The notes under the pieces are model-generated. The model did no database searches, had not been told where the DNA came from, and worked only from the letters and a program-made list of their open reading frames with translations. The translations under genes and the position numbers were made by a program. Shown one piece after another: positions 22,366-30,536 of a stretch of DNA of 63,243 bases (its first letter is position 1; each line of letters opens with the position of its first letter). Source of the stretch: Inhella sp. (GTDB lineage Bacteria > Pseudomonadota > Gammaproteobacteria > Burkholderiales > Burkholderiaceae_C); assembly GCF_027532025.1 (NCBI RefSeq), contig NZ_JAPZSY010000001.1, positions 1-63,243 on the forward strand, read 5' to 3'.

Positions 22366-23325
22366 ATGGTCATCCCCACCCTGCTCATTCACGGTGGTGC
22401 CGGCACCATCCGACGACCCGTTGTCGGCGATGAGGGGAGCCTTGGCCCCTACGAAGCCGCCTTGGAGCGCGTGCTGCGCCGAGCCGACCAGGCCATGCGG
22501 CAGGGCGCGTCGGCCCTGGACTTGGCCTGTCAGGCGGTGGAAGACCTGGAGAACGAACCCCCGTTCAACGCCGGCATCGGAGCCGTGCTGACGGCGCGCG
22601 GCGAGCATGAGCTCGACGCGGCCGTGGCCTGTGGTGCGACCCGGCGCGCGGGAGCCCTGGCCGGCCTGCGCCACACCCTCCATCCAGCCCGAGCGGCCCG
22701 GTGTCTGCTGGAGGCGGTGGATGCGCCGGTGCTGCTCATCGGGGGCGAGGCCGATGCCTTTGCCGCACGGGCTGGAGTGCCCCAGGTGGCCAATGAAGTG
22801 TTCGGCACCGAGTGGCGGCGCCGGCAGTGGGCGGCCTGGCGCCGTGAGCCGCAGGCGTGGGCTTGGCTGGACCACCATGACACGCCAGCGGCGCCCCTGG
22901 ACGACACCACCAAGATGGGCACCGTGGGGGCCGTGGCGCTGGACGCCCAAGGCCGCTTGGCCGCCGCCACCAGCACGGGGGGGATGACGGGCAAGTGGCC
23001 CGGCCGCGTGGGCGACTCTCCCCTGTTGGGCGCCGGCACCTGGGCCGATGAGCGCGTGGCGGTGTCGTGCACAGGGCAAGGCGAGGCCTTCATCCGTGCC
23101 TGTGCAGCCCACAGCGTGGCGGCCCGGATGCGCTGGGCCGGTGCCAGCGTGCAAGACGCTGCGCAGGCGGTCATTCACGAAGACGTGGAGCGGCTGGGCG
23201 CCTCGGGTGGGCTGATCGCCTTGGACGCGCAAGGCCGCTGGGCCATGCCGTTCAACAGCGAGGGCATGTACCGCGGTGTGGTGCGCCTGGGTGAGTCGCC
23301 CCACGTGAGGGTGTTCCGGGACTGA
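22366..23325 (+). CDS. iaaA: Isoaspartyl peptidase/L-asparaginase (plant-type, Ntn hydrolase)
   Basis: 319 aa, similar throughout to E. coli IaaA (IHGGAG near the start, FNAGIGAVLT, ATSTGGMTGKWPGRVGDSP). Autocleavage is expected before the Thr of KMGTVGAV, producing the two subunits and the nucleophile. It hydrolyses beta-aspartyl dipeptides and L-asparagine. Beta-Asp-Arg, the product of cyanophycinase, is a known substrate class for this family, which links it to the locus at 35-44 kb, though it is 16 kb away. ATG 22366 is chosen over ATG 22348, which would overlap the ribF start. Confidence 0.93.
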   Translation: MVIPTLLIHGGAGTIRRPVVGDEGSLGPYEAALERVLRRADQAMRQGASALDLACQAVEDLENEPPFNAGIGAVLTARGEHELDAAVACGATRRAGALAGLRHTLHPARAARCLLEAVDAPVLLIGGEADAFAARAGVPQVANEVFGTEWRRRQWAAWRREPQAWAWLDHHDTPAAPLDDTTKMGTVGAVALDAQGRLAAATSTGGMTGKWPGRVGDSPLLGAGTWADERVAVSCTGQGEAFIRACAAHSVAARMRWAGASVQDAAQAVIHEDVERLGASGGLIALDAQGRWAMPFNSEGMYRGVVRLGESPHVRVFRD

Positions 23326-23351
23326 GTGGGCGGTGCCAGCCCAGAAATGCG

Positions 23352-23375
23352 ACAGGCCGCCCGGGGGCGGCCTGT
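23352..23375. terminator. Hairpin between convergent iaaA and PEP-CTERM gene
   Basis: Perfect 10-bp stem ACAGGCCGCC/GGCGGCCTGT with a 4-nt loop, between the stops of iaaA and the leftward gene at 23394. Neither strand has a strong U-tract; the leftward reading has a short T-rich stretch (CGCATTTC). Probably a bidirectional, GC-rich terminator. Confidence 0.6.
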
Positions 23376-23393
23376 GTCAGGGGGCGAGTCGGA

Positions 23394-24296
23394 TCAAGCG
23401 TTGACGCTCGCGGGGCGACGACGCCAGCGCACGGCAAAGAACAGGCCAAATCCGGCCAGCGCCAGCGCTGCGGGTTCCGACACCTTGTTGTCGCCCGACA
23501 CGGTCAACAACTTGAAGTAGTCGTTGCAAGCGTTCAGGGTACCGGTGTTCTTCAGGTTACCCCCGTAGGTCGGGTTGTACGCGGTGATCAGCCACCAGCT
23601 GGAGGCGGCTTGGTTGGTTTTGCAGGTGCCGTTGCTGTTGCGGCCCGCCAAGCAAAGCGAAGCACTGGTGCCGACGTCGGCGTAGTTGCCCACGTGCTCC
23701 CAGCCGGCGGAGATCAAGCCCCCGGCGGTGGTGGTCGAGAGTTGCGGCGGCAGCCCTGCGCCCACAAACCGGAACACGGCCAAGTCTGTGTCGTTGCTGC
23801 TCCAACCCAGGCGCAGCGTTTGCAGCGCAATGTTCTGCGTGAAGGTGTAGAGCACGCCATCGGTGCGCTGGTCGTTGTCCACCGCGTGCTCAGGGGAATT
23901 GCCTTCGTTGGCGTCGCCGCTGCTTGCATCGCGGTTGGTCACGCCAAAGCCGGAGTTGAGCCAGCCTTTGAGCTTGGCGTCTTCCCAGTACGTGGTGCCG
24001 CCGGCTTGGTTGGTGGTGGACCATGCCGACACCATGGCGTTGTCGTTGGGTGCGGCCGTCAGGTTGCCGGTCACCGCGTCGCGCCCTTGAATGCGGCAGG
24101 TGTTGCCGTGAGCCAGGGTGGCGGCACTGGTGTTGGTCGATTTGTTGATTTCGATCTCACCACTGCTGCCGGAGCGGTAGTTGCAGTCGACCCCAGTGGA
24201 GCTGGCGCTGCTGCCCAGGCTCCAGTTGGTGGCTGCCAAGGTGCCAGCACTGGCCAGAGCCAGGGCAAACAGGGCGGCAACGTGGGTGAGTTTCAT
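23394..24296 (-). CDS. PEP-CTERM sorting domain protein, function unknown
   Basis: 300 aa. The signal peptide ends near GTLAA. The mature part is rich in Ser, Thr, Asn and Gly, without a known catalytic domain, and has a few Cys that could pair. The C-terminus is a sorting signal: VSEPAALALAGFGLFF followed by RWRRR, i.e. a short motif, one membrane span and a basic tail. The motif reads SEP rather than the usual PEP. Proteins of this kind are recognised by exosortase and anchored or released at the surface; no exosortase gene is in the window. Its upstream neighbour is a PrsT-like TPR protein on the same strand. Confidence 0.85.
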   Translation of the reverse strand: MKLTHVAALFALALASAGTLAATNWSLGSSASSTGVDCNYRSGSSGEIEINKSTNTSAATLAHGNTCRIQGRDAVTGNLTAAPNDNAMVSAWSTTNQAGGTTYWEDAKLKGWLNSGFGVTNRDASSGDANEGNSPEHAVDNDQRTDGVLYTFTQNIALQTLRLGWSSNDTDLAVFRFVGAGLPPQLSTTTAGGLISAGWEHVGNYADVGTSASLCLAGRNSNGTCKTNQAASSWWLITAYNPTYGGNLKNTGTLNACNDYFKLLTVSGDNKVSEPAALALAGFGLFFAVRWRRRPASVNA

Positions 24297-24462
24297 CAAG
24301 GGTTCCGTGACGTTCAGAGACTTGACTGAGTTAAGCAAAGATCGCGCCGGGCTGTCAGGGCATCGGTCGATCAGGCCGATACAACCTTCCGCCCGCGAGT
24401 CGGCACGGCCACTCGTTCGGACTGTAAGGGTTGACGACAGGTCCCACCTTTGAAGGAGCCCC

Positions 24463-27270
24463 TCACTTGAGGGTGTTGGCCAGGGCGCGAGCGGCTGGGG
24501 CGCTTTCCAGCGAGCCGGGCTGGGCCAGGGCCGCTTCGATTTCGGTCTTGGCCTCGGCGCGACGGCCCGTTTGTGCCAGCACGGCCGCCAAGTGGTAACG
24601 GATCTCGCCGTTGTCCGGGGCCCGCAGTCGGGCATCGCGGAGCAGGCTCAAGGCCTTGTCGTGCTGGCCTTGCAGGTGGAGGGCCCAGCCCAGGGTGTCC
24701 AGGGCCAAAGCGAAGCCGGGCCGGGCCGCCAATGCCCGCTCGGCGGCAAGGGACGCAGCCTTGGCATCCTTGAGTGCGAGGTGCACGTTGGCCAGGTTGT
24801 TCCAGGCATCGGCGTTGCGGGGCTGCTGTTTCAGCAATTGGTCATAACTCAAGCGGGCGGCAGCCCATTGCCCAGTGGCGGCCTGTTGGTTGGCCAGCGC
24901 TTGCCGAACGGCCGTGTCTTGGGGGCGCTTGGTGAGCCACCCCTCTGCCAGCACGATGGCGGCTGGGCTGGCGCCGTGTTGCACTTGGTGGATGAACAAG
25001 CGCATCACCGTGGCCGTGCTGGGCTGGACGGCGTGCGCTTTGCGCAGGGCTTCGAGGGCCTGGGCCGGCTGCCGGCGGGCCATCGCGATGTCGGCCGCCA
25101 GGTGGTGGGTGGCCGCAGAGCGCGAGCGGATGGCGAGCAGCTGACGCCAGCGGGCCTCGGCCTTGTCGATTTGTCCGCTGCGCAGTTCGAGCGAGGCCAT
25201 CAGCAGCAGGGCGGGGGGGTGGTCGCGTTGGGCTTGCAGCGCCTTCTCGAGGGTGTAGGTGGCGCCAGGCAGGTCGTCGGCCCGCAGTTGGAGGTTGGCG
25301 ATGTCGGTCAGCAGGGCGGCGTCGGCTTGCTGACGGCGCGATGCGTTGGCCAGGGGCTGACGGGCCGATTTGGGATCGCCCGCCGCCAAATGGGCCAGGG
25401 CCTGGGCTTGCAGCGCGGCAGGGTCTTCCGGGACGCGCGCCACCAAGGTGTTGGCCGCGGCCAGGGCCCGCGCAGCATCGCCCTTCTGCAGAAGCACATC
25501 GACCAGGGCGAAGCTGGCACGGACGTCGCGCTGGGGAGCCACGCCAGCAGCGCGCTCCAGCCAGCGGGCCGCGTCGTCGAGCTTGCCGCGCTGCAGCGCA
25601 ACACGGGCCAACTCCAGCAGCGGGTCGACGGCGTTCTCGTGGCGTTCGCTCAGGCTGAGCAAGCGCCGCTCGGCGGCGTCCCACTGACCGGCCTGCGCGT
25701 CAAGGCGGGCCAGGCTGACCTGGGGCTCCAGGGCGTTGGGCTCGAGTTGCAACGCCCGCTCGAAGGCGGCGCGAGCGCCTTTGGCATCTCCCGCAGCAGC
25801 CAGGGCGGCACCCAGCACGTGCTGCGCGCTGGGCTGCGTGGGTTGCGCTTGGGCCCAGCTCTGCGCCACCGGCACGGCGAGCTTGCCCTGGCCCTGCCGC
25901 AGGTAAAGCATGGCCAACGCTTGTGCGTGGCGGGGATTGCGGGGGTCTCGCTGATAGGCGGCCTCGAGCTGCTCGCGGGCGTTGCCGACTTGGCCGGACC
26001 GCAACAAGGCCAGGCCCAGCGCGCCGCGAAGGTCGGCATCGTCTCTGGCGCTGAGGGCTTGTTGGGTCAGGGCCATGGCCTTGCCATGGCGCCCAGCGGC
26101 GCTGTGGCCCATGGCGAGCATGGACAGGGCCTGGGCGTCCTGCGGCTGCACGCGCAGGAAGCTTTCCAGCACTTGGATGCCGTTCTCGGTTTGGCCTTGG
26201 TCGAACAGGATTTGCGCCAGCAGCTTGACCGCCGGACTCTTGGGCTGTTGACGAGCGATGAGCTCCAGGTAGGGTTTGGCCTTGTCGGGTTGCTCGAGCG
26301 CGTGGTGCGATATGGCGGCCAGGAGCAACAACTGCGGGCGGAAGCGGATGCGGTCGATGGGCACCGGGTCGACGAGGTCGACCACGCTGCGCAGCGCGGC
26401 CAGGGCCTCAGTGCGCTGCCCATCGCGGTCGGCCAAGAGGGCGCGCAAATAGGCGCCGCGGGGGTCGCGCGGGTGTTGGCGCTGCACAGAGGCCAGGGTA
26501 GCCCGAGCGGCATCCACCTGCTCCAGGTCCAACGCCAAGCCGGCGTGCGCCACCAGGGCCTCCAGGTGGCTGGGGTCTTGGGTCAGCACTTGGCCGTAGC
26601 CGGCGAGGGCCGCAGCCAATTGGCCCTGCGCGTGCAACACCGTGGCGCGCAGGTACAGCGCTTCGGGCGATTGAGGCGCCAGTCGCAGCGCCTGATCTGC
26701 CGCCTTGAGGGCCTCAGGAAGAGCCTGGGTGCGGATGCGCAGAGGCACCTCCACCAGCCAGCTCTCTGGCCGCTGGGGTGCCAGGCGCCGGGCGCCTTCG
26801 ATCGACGCCAATGCGGCACGGGTCTCGCCCAGGTCCGACTGCGCTGCAGCGCGGGCCAACAGCAGCTCGGCCTGAACGGCGGGTGGCAGCCCGCCGGGCT
26901 GCAGACGCTCGTCGACCAGCATGCTGGGTTGCTTGCCCTGCATCAGCAGGGCCTGGGCCAAGGGCACGACGACTTCGGTCGGGCTGGCGCCCAACTGCAG
27001 CGCCTCGCTCAAGGCCGCTTCGGCCGCGCCTGGGTTGGCGTTGTCCAGCGCCACCTTGCCCAAGAGCAGGTGGGCGGCCAGCATCTTGGGGTCGGCTTGC
27101 AGGGCGTTCTTGAGTTGGATGGTGGCGCCGTCCAAGTCGCGGGCCTGAACGCGCTTGAGCGCGTCTTCGTAAAACTGACCCGCTTTGCGGTTGTCGCTGG
27201 CCTGTGGCGCGGAAACGCCAAGGGCGAGGCCCAGAGCCAGGGCCAGGGTTCGGGATCGAAGCAGGGTCAC
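24463..27270 (-). CDS. Large TPR-repeat protein, PrsT-like (PEP-CTERM/EPS system)
   Basis: 935 aa, nearly all tetratricopeptide repeats (e.g. ATIQLKNALQADP near residue 50, later NADAWNNLANVHLALKD). Length and the N-terminal repeat resemble the PrsT family (PEP-CTERM system TPR lipoproteins). It has an N-terminal signal sequence, but no lipobox Cys is visible (the region ends VSAPQASDN), so it is probably a soluble periplasmic protein here. The adjacent PEP-CTERM gene supports a role in exosortase-linked surface or polysaccharide export. It starts 14 nt after the retropepsin gene. Confidence 0.75.
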   Translation of the reverse strand: MTLLRSRTLALALGLALGVSAPQASDNRKAGQFYEDALKRVQARDLDGATIQLKNALQADPKMLAAHLLLGKVALDNANPGAAEAALSEALQLGASPTEVVVPLAQALLMQGKQPSMLVDERLQPGGLPPAVQAELLLARAAAQSDLGETRAALASIEGARRLAPQRPESWLVEVPLRIRTQALPEALKAADQALRLAPQSPEALYLRATVLHAQGQLAAALAGYGQVLTQDPSHLEALVAHAGLALDLEQVDAARATLASVQRQHPRDPRGAYLRALLADRDGQRTEALAALRSVVDLVDPVPIDRIRFRPQLLLLAAISHHALEQPDKAKPYLELIARQQPKSPAVKLLAQILFDQGQTENGIQVLESFLRVQPQDAQALSMLAMGHSAAGRHGKAMALTQQALSARDDADLRGALGLALLRSGQVGNAREQLEAAYQRDPRNPRHAQALAMLYLRQGQGKLAVPVAQSWAQAQPTQPSAQHVLGAALAAAGDAKGARAAFERALQLEPNALEPQVSLARLDAQAGQWDAAERRLLSLSERHENAVDPLLELARVALQRGKLDDAARWLERAAGVAPQRDVRASFALVDVLLQKGDAARALAAANTLVARVPEDPAALQAQALAHLAAGDPKSARQPLANASRRQQADAALLTDIANLQLRADDLPGATYTLEKALQAQRDHPPALLLMASLELRSGQIDKAEARWRQLLAIRSRSAATHHLAADIAMARRQPAQALEALRKAHAVQPSTATVMRLFIHQVQHGASPAAIVLAEGWLTKRPQDTAVRQALANQQAATGQWAAARLSYDQLLKQQPRNADAWNNLANVHLALKDAKAASLAAERALAARPGFALALDTLGWALHLQGQHDKALSLLRDARLRAPDNGEIRYHLAAVLAQTGRRAEAKTEIEAALAQPGSLESAPAARALANTLK

Positions 27271-27284
27271 AGGGGGCAGAGCGC

Positions 27285-27929
27285 TCAGGGGCGGCGGTCG
27301 AGGGTGAGGGTGTCGGCGTCGCGGCGCATTTGGAATCGGTTCAAGAAGCTGTTGCCCAGCAAGATCACCGGCATGGCAGCTGGCATGACGACGGCTTCGA
27401 CTTGGTAAACCTCGACTTGGCCGAGGCGAACCCGGTTGAGCGTGACCATGTGGCCCTCGACGACGCCGTTGGCGGTGTTGAACGGGGCGCGGCGGCCTTT
27501 GCTGAAGTCGATGCCCAGGCGTCGGGCCTCGGCCTCACCGAGGGCCACGTAGGTGGCGCCGGTGTCCACCATGAAGCGGGTGGCGCGGCCATTGATGCTG
27601 CCGTCGCTGACGAAGTGCCCGCCTCCGCTGGCGAACAGCACCGCGCGCGAACCGCCGCTGCCGCCGCTGCCGGCGCCCAGCGCCACGGGCGTGGCGCCGA
27701 GCGTGAGCTGGAGGCGCTGGCCTTCGGCTTCCACGCTGGCGCCTTGTTCGTTCAGGCTCAGCAGCTTGACCCCATCCACGGTGCTGCCCACGCGAACGGG
27801 CTTGACCTGGCCGTTGATGACGAGCAAGGCCGTTTGCGGGCCGAGGGTGCCGTTCAAGCTGACGCTCACGGCGGCCGCGGCAAGGGGCCCCAGCATCATG
27901 AGCAGACCAAGGATGAAACGCCAGGGCAT
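27285..27929 (-). CDS. Retropepsin-like aspartic protease, secreted
   Basis: 214 aa. A signal peptide or anchor is followed by an SH3-like/linker region with a Gly-Ser stretch (~85-95) and then a single-domain clan AA protease. The active-site motif is VDTGAT, and the flap and C-terminal psi-loop block is ILLGNSFLNRF. It likely works as a dimer in the periplasm. Substrate unknown. Upstream of the TPR gene in the same orientation with a 14-nt gap, so co-expression is likely. Confidence 0.85.
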   Translation of the reverse strand: MPWRFILGLLMMLGPLAAAAVSVSLNGTLGPQTALLVINGQVKPVRVGSTVDGVKLLSLNEQGASVEAEGQRLQLTLGATPVALGAGSGGSGGSRAVLFASGGGHFVSDGSINGRATRFMVDTGATYVALGEAEARRLGIDFSKGRRAPFNTANGVVEGHMVTLNRVRLGQVEVYQVEAVVMPAAMPVILLGNSFLNRFQMRRDADTLTLDRRP

Positions 27930-27938
27930 GAACCGGCC

Positions 27939-28439
27939 TCAGTCGCGGAAGTTGTTGAAGGACAGCGGCGTGTCGTCGATCTCTTTGCGCAGCAAAGCGA
28001 TGGTGGCCTGCAGCAGGTCTTTGTCTTTGCCGGTGACGCGCACGGCGTCCCCCTGGACGCCAGCCTGCACCTTGAGCTTGCTGTCCTTGATCTTGGCCAC
28101 GATCTTCTTCGACAGGTCGGAGGGAATGCCGGCGCGCACCTTCCAGGTTTTGCGCACCTTGTCGCCGCCCAGCTTTTCCACTTTGCCGTCGCGCTCAAAG
28201 TAGGTCAGTTCGACCTTGCGCTTGGTCATCTTGTCGATGAGCACGGCTTCCAGTTGCTCGAGTTGGAAGTCGGAGTCGGCGGTCATCTCGATGCTGGCGT
28301 CCTTCTCCTTGCCCTTCAGTTCGACCTGGGCGCCGGTGCCCTTGAAGTCAAAGCGGGTGGCGACTTCCTTGGCGGCGTTGTCCACGCCGTTGCGAATTTC
28401 AACGAAATTGGGTTCGAGGACGGCGTCAAAGCTGGGCAT
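27939..28439 (-). CDS. yajQ: YajQ family nucleotide-binding protein
   Basis: 166 aa with the family start MPSFD and the end FNNFRD, which are nearly invariant. The two ferredoxin-like domains bind nucleotides; some members bind cyclic di-GMP and act with a LysR regulator (Xanthomonas, Pseudomonas). Cytoplasmic. The start at 28439 is divergent from murB, 42 nt away. An apparent extension to 29285 is only the antisense of murB. Confidence 0.94.
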   Translation of the reverse strand: MPSFDAVLEPNFVEIRNGVDNAAKEVATRFDFKGTGAQVELKGKEKDASIEMTADSDFQLEQLEAVLIDKMTKRKVELTYFERDGKVEKLGGDKVRKTWKVRAGIPSDLSKKIVAKIKDSKLKVQAGVQGDAVRVTGKDKDLLQATIALLRKEIDDTPLSFNNFRD

Positions 28440-28481
28440 GGTGTCGTGGTCTGCAATGAAAGGCGGGGAGAATTCTCGGCG

Positions 28482-29516
28482 ATGCCGCCTGATCTTGCTC
28501 CCCCCGACGTCGAGTGTGATGTCGACCTGCGCCCCTACAACAGCTTTGGCCTGCCTGCGCGGGCGCGTCGCTTGGTGCGCATCCGCAGCGACGCCGATCT
28601 GCGGTGGGTGGTGAACCACCCGGACTGGGGACGAGCGACCAAGTTCATCTTGGGGGGCGGATCCAATTTGGTGCTGACGCAGGACCTGAAGCCCTTGGTG
28701 CTGAAGGTGGAGGTGCCGGGGCGGCGTGTGCTGGACGATGGCGACGATTGGGTCCTTGAGGCCGGCGCCGGCGAACGCTGGCACGAATGGGTGATGTGGT
28801 CGATCGCGCAGGGGGTGGGCGGCCTGGAGAACCTGGCGCTCATCCCGGGTACGGTCGGGGCCGCACCCGTCCAGAACATCGGTGCTTATGGGGTGGAGCT
28901 GAAAGACCGGTTCGACAGCCTCGACACCCTGGACCTGATGAGCGGTCGCTTGGTCCGACTCGACCGTGCGGCTTGTCACTTCGCTTACCGGGACAGTGTG
29001 TTCAAGCAGCATTTGGCCGGACGCAGCGTGATCTTGCGGGTTCGGTTTCGCTGTCCCAAGCGCTGGGTGCCGCAACTGGATTACCTGGATTTGCAGCGGG
29101 CGCAAGAGGCGGCGGGCGTGGCGCAGCCCACGCCGTTGCAGGTGGCCGAGTGGGTGATGGCCATCCGGCGCGCCAAACTGCCCGACCCCGCCGTCATCGG
29201 CAATGCCGGCAGCTTTTTCAAGAACCCCATCGTCAGCGCCGAGAAGTGCCGTGAAGTGATCGCCCGCGACCCTCACCTGGTGCATTACCCCTTAGAGGAC
29301 GGACGCTGCAAGCTCGCGGCTGGGTGGTTGATCGATGCTTGCGGCTGGAAAGGCAAGACCGTGGGTGGGGCCGGGGTGTACGAGAAGCAGGCGCTGGTCT
29401 TGGTCAACCGGGGCGAAGCCCGCGGAGGTGAGGTGCTGACCCTGGCCCAGGCCATCCAAGCGTCGGTGTATGCGCGCTTTGGGGTGACGCTGGAGCCGGA
29501 GCCGGTGGTGGTGTGA
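28482..29516 (+). CDS. murB: UDP-N-acetylenolpyruvoylglucosamine reductase
   Basis: 344 aa type I MurB, FAD-dependent. Motifs: LRPYNSFGLPARA at the start, GGGSNLVLTQD and the FAD-binding GLENLALIPGTVGAAPVQNIGAYG, GNAGSFFKNP with the catalytic Ser, and a C-terminal Glu in TLEPEP. Reduces the enolpyruvyl group in peptidoglycan precursor synthesis. A strong purine-rich ribosome-binding site (AGGCGGGGAG) lies 11 nt upstream of the ATG. Confidence 0.96.
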   Translation: MPPDLAPPDVECDVDLRPYNSFGLPARARRLVRIRSDADLRWVVNHPDWGRATKFILGGGSNLVLTQDLKPLVLKVEVPGRRVLDDGDDWVLEAGAGERWHEWVMWSIAQGVGGLENLALIPGTVGAAPVQNIGAYGVELKDRFDSLDTLDLMSGRLVRLDRAACHFAYRDSVFKQHLAGRSVILRVRFRCPKRWVPQLDYLDLQRAQEAAGVAQPTPLQVAEWVMAIRRAKLPDPAVIGNAGSFFKNPIVSAEKCREVIARDPHLVHYPLEDGRCKLAAGWLIDACGWKGKTVGGAGVYEKQALVLVNRGEARGGEVLTLAQAIQASVYARFGVTLEPEPVVV

Positions 29517-30511
29517 TGGTCTTCGAACGCCACGACTTGGGTGTGCTGTGGTCCTACCAGTTCTATCCGGGCGAGGTGGCGCAGGCACTGTCGCCGACCG
29601 ATGCGAGGTCGTGGCTGGCGAACCCGGATTCGGAGGGATTCCTATGGCTGCACTTGAACTTGGCCAACAACGCGGCGCTGCCTTGGTTGAAAGACATCGT
29701 GCCTGTGCCCGACGCCTTCATCGAGGCGCTGAGCAGTGCCTCGCGCTCCACCCGAATCGAACGCGACGAGGATTCGTTGGTGGGCATCGTCAACGATGTG
29801 AGCTTTGACTTTCGGTTCGAGCCCACCGACACGGCGACCATGTGGCTGTGGGCCGATCGACGCTTGCTGGTGACCTGCCGCCGTCAGCCGCTGCGCACGG
29901 TGGACCGATTGCGCGGTGTGGTCAAGGCGGGTGAGACCTTTCGGTCCAGCATCGACTTGCTGGCGCACTTGATGAGGGACCAGGCCGACGTCTTGATCGA
30001 CATCGTGCGCAAGGCCTCGGAGCAGGTGGATGACGTGGAAGACCAATTGCTCGCCGGTCGTTTGGAGGCCAAGCGCGTTCGCTTGGGTCAATGGCGGCGC
30101 TTGCTGGTGCGCTTGCAGCGCCTGCTGGCGCCGGAGCCCGGCTCGCTGTTCCGCTTGTTGCAGCATCCTCCACGCTGGATCCCCGAGTTGGATGTGTTGG
30201 AGTTGCGGCAGAGCACCGAAGAGTTTTCGGTGGCGTTGCGCGACATCGGCGCTCTGCAAGAGCGCATCAAGCTGTTGCAGGAAGAAATCGCGGCCCAAGT
30301 GGCCGAAAGCAACAACCGCAGCTTGTTCATGCTGACGGTGGTCACGGTGCTGGCCTTGCCCATCAACATGATGGCCGGCTTGTTCGGCATGAACGTGGGC
30401 GGCGTGCCGTTTGGTGAGCACCGCCACGGTTTTGCCATCGTCGCGAGCGTGTTGGTGCTCGCCACGCTGCTGTTGGCGTGGCTGCTGCTGAAGAATCGGG
30501 ACGACCGCTAA
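29516..30511 (+). CDS. CorA/ZntB-type divalent metal transporter
   Basis: 331 aa. A long cytoplasmic N-terminal domain with a stalk helix (~190-270) is followed by two C-terminal membrane segments. The signature GMN motif appears in GLFGMNVGGVP, a form typical of ZntB (zinc) rather than classical CorA (magnesium). The start overlaps the murB stop (TGATG), with an alternative GTG 3 nt upstream. Likely transports Zn2+ or Mg2+ across the inner membrane; direction and ion cannot be read from sequence. Confidence 0.88.
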   Translation: MVFERHDLGVLWSYQFYPGEVAQALSPTDARSWLANPDSEGFLWLHLNLANNAALPWLKDIVPVPDAFIEALSSASRSTRIERDEDSLVGIVNDVSFDFRFEPTDTATMWLWADRRLLVTCRRQPLRTVDRLRGVVKAGETFRSSIDLLAHLMRDQADVLIDIVRKASEQVDDVEDQLLAGRLEAKRVRLGQWRRLLVRLQRLLAPEPGSLFRLLQHPPRWIPELDVLELRQSTEEFSVALRDIGALQERIKLLQEEIAAQVAESNNRSLFMLTVVTVLALPINMMAGLFGMNVGGVPFGEHRHGFAIVASVLVLATLLLAWLLLKNRDDR

Positions 30512-30536
30512 GCCGCTGTCGCCCACCCGGACGCGG

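Noticed and set aside
23352-23375. 10-bp-arm inverted repeat considered as an operator
   Set aside because: It lies between two convergent stop codons with no promoter role likely; a terminator hairpin explains it better.
27204-28481. Upstream extension of murB by about 425 codons
   Set aside because: It is antisense to the retropepsin and yajQ genes; a strong ribosome-binding site and the family N-terminus support 28482.
27939-29285. yajQ extended to 448 codons
   Set aside because: The extra N-terminal part is the antisense of murB. The family start MPSFD at 28439 fits exactly.
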